Shown here piece after piece: positions 1-10,100 of a stretch of DNA of 64,000 nt (positions are counted from its first letter, which is position 1; each line of letters starts with the position of its first letter). Below the pieces are notes generated by a model, which was not told the DNA's origin, searched no databases, and saw only the letters and a list, made by a program, of their open reading frames with translations. The stretch lies in the NCBI GenBank assembly GCA_006176705.1, contig QRFJ01001903.1, positions 372,001 through 436,000 on the forward strand. The letters run 5' to 3'. This DNA comes from Cocos nucifera. Its lineage: Eukaryota; Streptophyta; Magnoliopsida; Arecales; Arecaceae. The translations under genes were made by a program, and so were the position numbers.

Positions 1-1215
1 CCTCGGCTAAAGATAAGATCTCTTCCGAGCTTCAACCTCGGCTAGAGATAAGATCTCTCCGAGCGACCGAGTTCAACCTCGACTGTAGGAGATAAGATCT
101 CTCTGAGCGAGCTTCAACCTCGACCGTAGAGATAAGATCTCTTCCGAGTGCGAGGCAACCTCGGCTAGAGATAAGATCTCTCCCGAGCGAGGAGCCAACC
201 TCGACTGCAGAAGATAAGATCTCCCCCGAGCTTCAACCTCGGTCAGAGATAAGATCTCTTCTCGAGGACCGGTCAACTCGACTAGAGATAAGATCTCTCC
301 CGAGCGACCGAGCCAACCTCGACTATAGAGATAAGATCTTCTCCGAGCTCAACCTCGATCAGAGATAAGATCTCTCTCGAGTGATCGAGTCAACCTCGGC
401 TAGAGATAAGATCTCTTCCTGAGCGACTGAGCCAACCTCGATTGCAGGAGATAAGATCTCCTCCAAGCTTCAACTTCGATCAGAGATAAGATTTCTCCCG
501 AGCGTCGAGTCAACCTCGGCTAGAGATAATCTCTTCCGAGCGACCGAGCCAACCTCGACTGCAGAAGATAAGATCTCCTCCGAGCTCCAACCTCGACTGT
601 AGGAGATAAGATCTCTCCCGAGTTTCGACCTCGACTGCAGGAGATAAGATCTCCCTCGAGTCACCTCAGCTAGAGATAAGATCTCTTCCAAGCGACCGAG
701 CCAACCTCAGCTGTAGGAGATAAGATCTCTTCGAGCTTCAACCTTAACTGGATATAAGATCTCTTCCGAGCGTCTGAGTCAACCTCGATTAGAGATAAGG
801 TCTCTCCCGAGTGACCGAGCCAAACTCGACTGCAGAAGATAAGATCTCTCTCGAGCTAACCTTGACTGCAGGAGATAAGATCTCCTCCGAGCTTCAACCT
901 CGACTGTAGGAGATAAGATCTTCTTCGAAGCTTCAACTCTCGAGTCTAGAGATAAGATCTCTTTCGAGCGACTGGGCCAACCTCGATTGTAGGAGATAAG
1001 ATCTCCTCCGAGCTTTAACCTCGGTCAGAGATAATATCTCTCCCGAGCGATCGAGCTAACCCCGACTGTAGGAGGTAAGATCTCTTCCGAGCTTCAACTT
1101 AAACTTCAACCTTGACTGGAGATAGGATCTCTTCCGAGCTTCAACTGCAATGTTAGCAAAAGATAAGATCTCCCTGGACCTCGGCTGGGGATAAGATCTC
1201 CCTCGAGCTTCAACT
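1..1215 (+). repeat. Minisatellite of ~35-41 bp units in the 3' untranslated part of Tat-1
   Basis: About 30 imperfect tandem units follow one another. Each contains a variant of AACCTCGRCT, then AGATAAGATCTCT, then a CCGAGC stretch. Most units carry AGAGAT-AAG-ATCTCT, a 6-bp inverted repeat with a 3-nt spacer that includes an AGATCT site. The array ends about 80 bp before a polypurine tract and LTR start, so it lies in the 3' untranslated part of the retroelement. Tandem arrays in this position are known from Tat/Ogre-lineage gypsy elements. Small minus-strand ORFs in the array are only read-through of the repeat and are not genes. Confidence 0.85.
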
Positions 1216-1292
1216 TCAATAGGTGTAGAGCCCAAAAAAGGACTTCGATAGTCATCTGTTTTGGTACTCCCTTCCTTCAAATTTCAAACTTC

Positions 1293-1313
1293 AGGAAAGT
1301 GAGGGAAGACTAT
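1293..1313 (+). other. Polypurine tract of Tat-1
   Basis: A purine-rich run, AGGAAAGTGAGGGAAGACTA, lies directly before TGTTAGGGGATAAATCC, the start of the 3' LTR. This is the expected primer site for plus-strand DNA synthesis and fixes the sense of the element as +. The matching tract of Tat-2 is found on the minus strand at about 32031-32053. Confidence 0.7.
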
Positions 1314-2507
1314 TGTTAGGGGATAAATCCCCACTTCCCATCGAAGTCTAGTCTGATGCTCAGCCAAATGCAATCCGATAGTCACGGAAAGAGCTTTAGC
1401 GGACGAGCCTTAGCCGAACTCCTTCAATCGATCGAACTCCTCAGTGGTCGAGGTCCTTTCGAACTCCCCGACGGTCGAGTCTTAGCCAAATTCCTTCAAC
1501 CGATCGAACTTCTAAGCGGTCGAGCTCCAGTCGAACTTCTCAATGGTCGAGCTTTAATCGAACTCCCATGAGAACCAAACTTCCTCCGTACTCCTTCAGT
1601 CAGACTCCCACAAGAGCTGAACTTCCTCCGCACTCCTCTAGCCGGACACCCATGAGAGTCAAACTTCCTCCGCGCTCCTTCAGTCGGACGCCTAAGGAAG
1701 CCGAACTCCTTCCGAGCTTTTCCTCTAGTTGAACGCCTATAGAAGCCAAACTTCCTCCGTGCTCCTCCAGTCGGACGCCTACAGAAGTCGAACTCTTGTT
1801 GAACTTCTTCTTCGACCGAACTTCTTCAGGAGCCGAACTCCTCCCAAACTTCTTTCTCAGTCGGATCCTTTCAGCAGATTACTTTCGGATGATCTCCTCC
1901 AGACGTATCCTCCTTAGGAGTTCGAGCTCCTCCGAAATGGATATACATTGAGGTTCTTCACCAACCAACGTCTGCCTCCTCGAACTACGGTTGTTAAACC
2001 TCAACGGTATGGCGGCCACTACCAGTCTGACGGCACCTCTCCCTCCGTAACAAATCTCATGCGGCCCATGACTGGACGACATGGGCTCCACTACAGTCTG
2101 ACGGCACCTCTCCCTCCGTAACAAGCTTCATATGGTCCACGATCGGACGACGTGGCTGCCACTACCAGCCTGGCGATACCTCTCTCTCCGAAATGAATCC
2201 CATGCGGCCTAAAGCGGCCTGCTACTAGATGATATGGTCGTCATCATCATTCAAGCTCTGTCTATAAAGGAGATCCTCTAGATACATTTTTGAGAGGCTC
2301 TCCTCTCTCCTCTAAGACTCTAAGCTCACTTCTCTTTCCTGAGTACTCCATTTCTATTGGTCAGAAGAACTGACTTGATCGTCGGAGGGTCCTGCCAGAA
2401 CCATCACCATCGACTTCGGACGGAACTTTATTTTACAGGTTACCAACGGTGACCTCGTCTTTCTCCACTCCAGCTCGATCCAGTGTCGATTAGATTCTGC
2501 ACCAACA
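1314..2507 (+). mobile_element. 3' LTR of a Ty3/gypsy element, Tat-like (Tat-1)
   Basis: The LTR of about 1.19 kb runs from TGTTAGGGG to TGCACCAACA. A TATA box (CTATAAAGG) at about 2272 is followed by a pyrimidine-rich leader and a U5 region of about 200 bp. The U5 matches, in reverse complement, the LTRs at 19681 and 63681. Blocks of GTCGAACTTCC / AGTCGGACGCC repeats fill 1380-1900, and a duplicated block (CAGTCTGACGGCACCTCTCC) occurs near 2025 and 2094. The 5' part of the element lies outside the window. ATAAA at 2508-2512 would be one copy of the target duplication. Confidence 0.8.
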
Positions 2508-3110
2508 ATAAATATAACCCATACTTACGATTTTATAAAATTTATTTATGAGATGTCATTTTTCACTGCCAAATTATTGTAAGAAGATCTAGAGAAACCT
2601 ATTAACTTTACAACTTTGTTGCAAAACATTAGATTTGTCACACATGATTCCAGAAAAGAAAGTCAACAGGCATGAAGTATCGTCGACAAAAATATTTCCC
2701 TATGACTAATAACTGTTATATTAACCTTTTAATGCACATGGTCGAACGCATCAATGTCCTAGCTTATCCTAAGCGAGTTGTTTCCTTTACTTATTTTCTG
2801 GGTGTCTATTATGATCAAAAAGGTTATCGACAAATTGTACATCGATCTTCTCATGCCAAGATATTCTATTAGGCTCAACATGAATAGAAGTTCCTTATCT
2901 CAACAGTTTTGCGGAATCTAAGATACTGATCTTGTCTCATTTGTTTTCAGAATCCTCGACGTTTTCACAGCGCCGATATTTATGTTCTTTGGAAATCCTC
3001 CTAATCCCGTTTCTTGCGCATCTCTTGGAGTAAAGTTGGCAATAAAACAACAAGTTAGAATAGTTCTATATACCTTACACCGTTCAATAACAAACCATCC
3101 CAAAAAGCAT
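2508..3110. other. Intergenic DNA, nothing recognised
   Basis: This is mixed-composition sequence after the LTR end. Short ORFs at 2672-2872 (+) and 2918-3103 (-) were read. Neither has a motif, a codon pattern or neighbours that would support a gene. Confidence 0.5.
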
Positions 3111-3302
3111 GGGTATAATTATGAATATAATTTATATTATTAAACTTTATGATTATAAAATCAAATATATTACTATATATATAATAAATCAAGTGAATAA
3201 AATATTTATATGATTGAATTTTTTTTAAAAAAATAATAAGTACTATATAAAAATTATATAGAATTACATATAGATTCGGATATTTAGATACGGATGGAAT
3301 AG

Positions 3303-3387
<85 letters not shown>

Positions 3388-3490
3388 GAATATGGATATG
3401 GATATTAGTCGACTCCCTCAAATTTTTGTTCATAGCCAGATTGATTCGAATACAAAAATGAATTCGGATAGATAATATTGCGGCCAATCC
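3110..3490 (+). repeat. AT-rich dispersed repeat, copy 1, with an (AT)n tract
   Basis: The sequence 3113-3300 resembles the reverse complement of about 6130-6330. Both share a run of A/T followed by TACTATATAAAA, TTATATAG and then GATTC..ATATTTAGAT. An (AT)n microsatellite of about 80 bp fills 3304-3385. After it comes ATGAATATGGATATGGATATTAG, a motif also seen inverted in the 6.0-6.5 kb copy. It is probably an old non-autonomous transposon. Confidence 0.55.
3304..3385. repeat. (AT)n microsatellite
   Basis: About 40 uninterrupted AT dinucleotides lie inside the AT-rich repeat. The minus-strand ORF that reads as repeated IY residues is an artefact of this tract. Confidence 0.97.
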
Positions 3491-4206
3491 CTATTTCGCC
3501 TGTAGATGAGAAAGAGCACTTGCAAAATGGAGTCCTCATTGACCAAAAATATTTTCAGTGGGGACCCTCCGATGCTTAAGTTAGTGGGAGATTGGTGAAC
3601 AAAATATTGAGAATAAAACTTGGCAGAGTTTAGTCCAGAGTTGTCTTATCAATACCCTTTGTTTACTTTTCTTTTATAGGTGAAATATTAGGGACCATCT
3701 ATAATGGTCAGAAGTCATGGGATCCCACTTATTCCAAAATAATGGAAGCAGTTAATGCACATTATATGATCGTAGAGAGACCATTACGCGCATTCTATAC
3801 TGAGAGTATAGGTTAGATCGACTGTATGTCGATATTATCGTTGGGTCGACCATACGTCGGTATCACTATTGGTCTGATTGATCATCGACAATTCTGATAT
3901 TCCGATTGGCCAGTAGTTATTTATTCTTGGAGTTATTGTATTTGTTATAGAGTCGGTTGAAGAGGGCCGACTATCAATTGACGAGTCGATTAACAGTCAG
4001 TCATCCGTATGGTTTATTATGAATCGGATGTCAAGACTGATTGACAGTGGGTACTTAGTCGGTTGAGAGTCATCCACTCAAGTCATCGTCGTCCATCGTC
4101 ATTTAAGAGTCTGCCATTATTTAGTCGATGATACCGATCGTTAATCGATGACACCGACTATCAATCAGATGCCAAATTAGAGGTAGCAAAGTCTATAAGC
4201 CCAACA
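3491..4206 (+). mobile_element. Possible LTR fragment
   Basis: The composition changes to a GTCGA-rich sequence with recurring GTCGACCATACGTCGGTATC-like and TCGATGATACCGA-like blocks. It ends with AGCCCAACA at about 4206, which resembles an LTR terminus. No second copy is present in the window and no target duplication was found, so the call rests on style alone. Confidence 0.3.
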
Positions 4207-6000
4207 GATAATATCCATACCACTTTCATCCTTACCAAGAGATACTACAAGCTGGAAAGGGGGAATGCTTCTTAATTCTCACTTCAGTTGACATGTTGAC
4301 AACCCAGATGGAGACCAAAAGGAAGTAAAAACTTAAGCCACCGGGAAATAAAAATTTAAGCCACATAGGGCTAGCTGTGGCCAATAGATTGCACTACAGC
4401 AAACATAAAACTCAAAAAAGTGTTGCTAGATGCAAGCGAGCGTGTCTACACGTGATCTCTCATAGAGGGTTGAATCAAAAAAATCAATTGCATTTGTTTT
4501 AAATATTGATACAGTTTAACAAGAACAGAGAGAAGAGTTTCTACACCTGTAACCAACTAAAACAACATCCAAAAAACATAATGTTTTTAAAATTTTTTTA
4601 TGTCAAAAAATATCACGATGTATAAAACATGCATAGATAAATTATATGACATAATTATCGCAAACCAACATACATTGGATCTGATCATATTAAGATACTT
4701 ATCTTTGGATTAGCACGATCATATTTACGGTCCATGATAGGACGACAAAAATGACTAATCCTATGGATTACAATAAAAATATTTTATGAATATCAATGAT
4801 ATATTAATATTATATCACTGATATCGCTACTAATCTATACTTTAGCATTATAAAAAAAATATGAATCATCCCTATTTTTTTTTCTTGACTCAGTTCCATT
4901 TGATTGGGGATTGTCGTAACTAGATCCAAGGGAATGGAAGATAAGAAACTGGGTTGAAGGGCCTGAATCTAAGACTCGAAATTTCAACTAATCTTAGACA
5001 GGTCATAAACTAATCAAACTGGGTTCAATTTTTTGCGGGTCTTAATTTGGAAACCATGCTAGCTCCGGGTATGATTTTGCAAGAAGGAAAATATTTTGCT
5101 CACCGTGGGTAGTGAGCTTTCATACTTACTATCCGCAGTGATTAGCTCATGCATGAACTTAGGTGGAAAAAAAAAATGATATTTTATATATTTTTTTTCA
5201 TCTGGATCACTTGAGCCAATCATCATGGACGATAAGAATGGAAGCTTGTCGCTGGTAGTGAGCAAGACATTTTCTTTTGCAAAGAATTAGGGTATGTATG
5301 CGTCTGCTCCGGGTCCACCTGATCCATTTCCATCCTTTCCATATTCTAATTTCACGTGTGTTGACACTTTTGTAGAGCTTCTCGAAGCTAAGCGTGGTGA
5401 TTTTCCACCCAAATCTTTTCATATCATAAAAATGGAGAAGCCGAAGACTTTCATAAAATGTCTTTAGCTACACCCAACCACCCCACAATTGAAGGAAACA
5501 ATGATTGCCCCCCCCGGATGAATTTTGCAAAAAAAAAGTCGAAAAAAGAATCTCCTTACCTATTGATTTTGGAAAAAATCAAAGTAACTTAATTTCTTTA
5601 GAATAGTACATATTTGCCAAATGTCAAATATATGCAATATATAATATTATATAAAACATTTGATGTTATATCATCATATTACACTATATCATATATAATA
5701 TGTTGATAGCATATATTATATTATATATTATTAATATTATTTATTATTCTTAATAATTATATAGGAGGATAATCAGTCATTTCCCCTAAGCAGTAGCAGG
5801 GATAAAGGGAGGGCTTAAATCAGTTAAACCTGGTTTAGAGACATGTTGATGTACCTATGGTACGGCTTTATGCTGAATAAAGTGATTTGATAAGATTGTA
5901 AGACATAAATTATTCGGATAGAGAAAATGGACGTTTAGCAAATAAATCCTCTTAATGTCCTCGTCATCCCAACTCTATATAGCTATGCTTCCAAAAACTT
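4207..6000. other. Intergenic DNA, nothing recognised
   Basis: This is AT-rich sequence with short ORFs only (for example 5059-5265 and 5207-5422, minus). They overlap one another in different frames and show no protein motif. No repeat partner was seen in the window. Confidence 0.5.
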
Positions 6001-6480
6001 TCAGCTAGAGATATAAATAGTATGAATATTATCCATCTAAAATTATTTTTATATTTAAATTAATTTGAATATAAATAAAAATTAAAAATTTGACTAATAT
6101 TTGTATCTATAATTATTAAAAAAAAATGGATATGCATATTGATAGATTTGAATCTAAATATTTGAATCTACATATAATCCTATATAATTTTATATAGTAT
6201 TTATTAATTTTTTTAAAAAAATTATAACTATATAAATATATTATTAATTTAATTTATCATCTATTTAGTAGTATCTTTGATTCTGTAGTTATAAAATTTA
6301 ATTATCTAAATTATATCCATCATTATATCCATACTTTTAATATCTAAATTATATCCATATTTTTAAAATAAATATGAATATAAATTTTTATAACTGAATA
6401 ATATTTATATCCATATTTATATTCGTTAGATAAAATAAATATAGATATGGATATGTTGGTATCCGATCCATATCTAATTT
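6000..6480 (-). repeat. AT-rich dispersed repeat, copy 2 (inverted relative to 3110-3490)
   Basis: Read on the minus strand, this block follows the same order as 3113-3420. It has ATGGATATAATTTAGATAAT, an A/T-rich core, TACTATATAAAATTATATAG, then ATATTTAGATTC. The two copies face each other about 2.6 kb apart, upstream of the reductase gene. Confidence 0.5.
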
Positions 6481-7022
6481 GATTTTAGTTCAAGTCCCAT
6501 CACAATATGCAATCTATAATATAAGTAATTTTTATGTATGCAAAGCTTTATTTTCTTTTCTTTTTTTTGATAGTGAAAGGTTTTTTTTTTATATTTTTAT
6601 CAAAAAATAATCCATGCAAGTAAACTATACGAAATTAAACTACACATACAAATAACATATAGAATTATGAATTACATCAAAAAAAACCTATAGGATTATG
6701 AAAACGAGCGCTTGAAAAGTTCGCGGATATGGATAAGCTGGTTGATCAACTTTTTCATGCATTTTGTCACCATCAAAGAACGGACCTTAAAGCACAAGTG
6801 AGGTGCTGTTAACCAAATGCCGTCAACTCCTTACCAAAAAAAAGCAAAAAAAAAAAAAAAAAAATGGCAGCAACTCGTCATTTCAGCGTCCATGTGTCGC
6901 TCCGCTCGATGGCCGGCCGCATTTGGCATCTCTTCGGACTTGGGAGGTCAATAAAAGTGGGCAAAAATAAAGACCGGGGAGGGAAGAAGGAAGGGGAGAG
7001 TGAGACAGAGAGAAGGGGCGCA
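6481..7022 (+). promoter_or_regulatory. Upstream and 5' leader region of the reductase gene
   Basis: AT-rich sequence gives way to GC-richer, purine-rich sequence after about 6860, which is typical of a plant promoter to 5' leader transition. A TATA-like CAATAAAAG lies near 6947, about 75 bp before the chosen start codon. A poly(A) run occupies 6847-6863. An ATG at 6864 is in frame with the chosen ATG at 7023 with no stop between them, so an N-terminal extension of 53 residues is formally possible. The transcription start cannot be fixed by eye. Confidence 0.35.
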
Positions 7023-7146
7023 ATGGAGGTCGCAGGAGAGAAAGGGAGGGTGTGTGTTACTGGTGCTGGAGGATACGTGGCCTCATGGCTGGTGAAGCTT
7101 CTCCTCTCCAATGGTTACAAGGTCCATGGAACAGTCAGGGATTTAA
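7023..7146 (+). CDS. Reductase exon 1
   Basis: The exon encodes residues 1-41 plus one base of codon 42, including the whole glycine-rich cofactor loop. The donor is TTTAA|GTACTG. Joining to 8636 restores the family order GTVRD followed by an EEKNAHL-type segment. Confidence 0.88.
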
Positions 7147-10100
7147 GTACTGTTCTTCCCTCTATTACTACTACTACTGCGATCTCAGTTTTCTGTATTG
7201 CTCTTTCCTTGTTTAACTGTATTAGGTTGGTATACCCTATGATTCTTTTTTTGTATGTGTGTGTGTAAGAATTAAATCATCTCGTGTACAGGTGAGTTTT
7301 AATTTTATCAATGAGGTTTTATCAGTCACTCTAATCTGGACAAATATGGAATTAGTAATTGACTCAAGTATGTGGTGTTTTGTGAGTTTGGTTTTGCATG
7401 TTAGAACTTGGATTTCTGTAAGGTTTCAGCAAGAAGTTAGAATACCACGTATCCATTGCTCCAGATGTAACCTCTATTTTTCTCCTGAAATAATGGGTGC
7501 AAAGGAGACTTCAAATGTCAAAAGAACATCAGGGAAAACATGATGATCAGAAAAACCCAAGTTTTCACCCTTTTTGTTTTCTTAGGTGCTGCAGATGCCC
7601 ATAGAAACCAATAAAATTCATATCCTGCACTGTTGCATCGCAGGTGCAGACACTTAAAAATATTTTATGCAACAGATTAAAACAAAGCAGGGAAATTTGA
7701 TTATTCTAAATGAACAAAAACAAGAACTTGAAAGCCAGAAAACTAAGATGGTTGAAGGGATGATAGAGGGTTTGTTTTTCTCAGAAAAGAGAATAGAACG
7801 TTTGTTTCTAGTCAACAATATTCTACTCAAGTTAGCAAAAAAAGTGGCTAAGTACTTGTATTCTTGAAAAATAAGCTATCCTTTCTTCAAGATTAAGGGA
7901 CTGTGACTCACCTTTTCTTTTGTTGTCTATTCTCCAATTTTATTTGGGATCATTTCAGAAGATGTCTTAGTCTTCCTGCCTTGCCTGACCTACTAACCCC
8001 ATCTGAAAAGAACGAGAGGTTAGGATGACATATTAATTGTGGTAACCTCTAGCTAGGTCCTTGGTCAATAAGATTCATGCTTGTTGATTGGACCGGGATG
8101 GCCTTCCCCAAGATGCTTGATTCTGATGTAGGTATGTTCTCGTACTTAAACCTACCCGTTGTTTAGTTGTTTTCTACCCTTTCTCTTTCATTTCTTTTCT
8201 ACCTTCAGGCTTTCTGTACTTACATTCATCTCCTTAAATAAAAATGATCTTCTTTTTCCAAGAATATAAGAGCCGAAATATACTTTTAGTTGTTAACGTA
8301 TAAATATTAGTGAAGATAAGGTTTGCTATATTGATCAGTATCATACCATATCAAACAAACTATATCATACTAGTATCGAAATGGTATGCTGTCCCATATC
8401 ATATCAATACTAAATATGCCTTATTGTCTTATATTATACCATGTACTGATACTGTAATAGGATGACACTGGTATAAGTCTTGTACCAAGATGCCAAACCT
8501 TGTGTGAAGATACAAGGCTAACTGGTGATGTTGTCCAAGTTGCTGGTGGATGAGGAGATGGTCCAAGGGACGAGAACAATCATCATGAGGTCCTGGCCCA
8601 TAATGTAAAATAAATTTTCTAAATATTTGTTCCAGGTGAAGAAAAGAATGCTCACTTGAGGAAATTGGAGAAGGCCTCTGAAAACCTTCAACTCTTCAAA
8701 GCAGACTTGCTTGACTATGACACTTTAAAAGCAGCCTTTGCAGCATGTGAAGGAGTCTTCCATGTGGCTAGTCCTGTTCCTGCAACCAAAATTGTTGATC
8801 CAGAGGCAAGTCTTTTACATGCTTAGATATATAAGAAATCAAAATATTCTTATGAAGATCCTTCAAATAAGATTATGCATCTATGTAAATAATAGGACAT
8901 TGATATGATTATTGGATATTGCAATGCTCACAGTTTGAAATTGTCAGTTCTGATATTCATGTATAGTATTAGGAAATACTGAGTCATTTGATTCATATAG
9001 GAATACAATGGAGGGAAGGACATATAGAGTTTTGATGGCTAAAAATTGTATACATCTTTTTTCCTGGGGAAACTTGACACCTGATCTTTTCTTTGATCCA
9101 ACTTTGGCATGCTCTCTCCAAAATATTATCATTTAATTTTTAGTTCTGCACCCATTTGTATCCCTGCACACACTATATTTAGTTCTTTCACACAATTATG
9201 TTCTCCCTACATGCAGTTATATTGTCCTTGCACACATTTATATTCGTGCTTACAATGTTATTTGTAATTCTATACATATTGAAGAATGAGTGTGCAGAGC
9301 CACTAGGGATCTGAAATTAAAGAAACTTTGAAACTTGGGGCACATTTTATAAAGTCTCAGTTCAGGGACTAAAAGTTAGATTCTGGTTTATGGAAGGACT
9401 GGCTATTAAACATCTTTTTTAAAAGGGTAACTCTTAGGTTCCCAAATTATATATTATATTGTCTCTTTGCATCTTTTTCTTTTTTTAGAGAGAAGGGGAG
9501 AGAAAGATTGGGCCAAGGGCCCAATGAACTTCATTAAGATAATGAAATTACAAAGTAAAAGGGAATAAGAGATCAAAATAAGTTATATGCAACTTAAAAT
9601 TGAAGGATACGCGCTATGTATTTGAAAGAGTATGTAATCTGAATTAGTATGTCTTATTATTTGAATCTTTTTTATCTCCATGCATATATCACCTTACAGT
9701 TAGAGGTGATAATTCCTGCTGTTAATGGTACTCTAAATGTACTTCAAGCATGTTCGGAGATGAAAATCAAACGGGTAATTGTGGTGTCATCAATTGCTGC
9801 CGTTCTATTGAATCCACATTGGCCACATGATAAGCTCCAAGATGAGGAGTGTTGGTCGTCTGAAGAATCTTGCAGGATGGTTGAGGTAACTCTTGTGATC
9901 TTTGGAGCTTTTATTTTTGTATCTTCTTGTAAAATAAAATAAAGTATTTTTATCTTTTATCTTTAATAGAATCAGACATGCAATTGAATACTTTGATTTA
10001 ACTTTCATGAAAAATCTATAACCAACAATTCTTATGGGATATCACAGATTAGCATGATGATCACCAATATGCTTCATACTTACCATATATTGTGTTATGC

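Noticed and set aside
73..1280. Minus-strand ORFs with EEILSLAEV / GRSYLLQSR repeats
   Set aside because: They are translations of the minisatellite. The repeat peptides change frame with unit length and there is no start, domain or splice context.
2672..2872. 66-codon ORF with a mixed composition
   Set aside because: No family recognised and no support from the neighbours. The frame is short and stops follow; chance is the better explanation.
3284..3487. ORF rich in alternating Ile-Tyr
   Set aside because: Pure product of the (AT)n tract.
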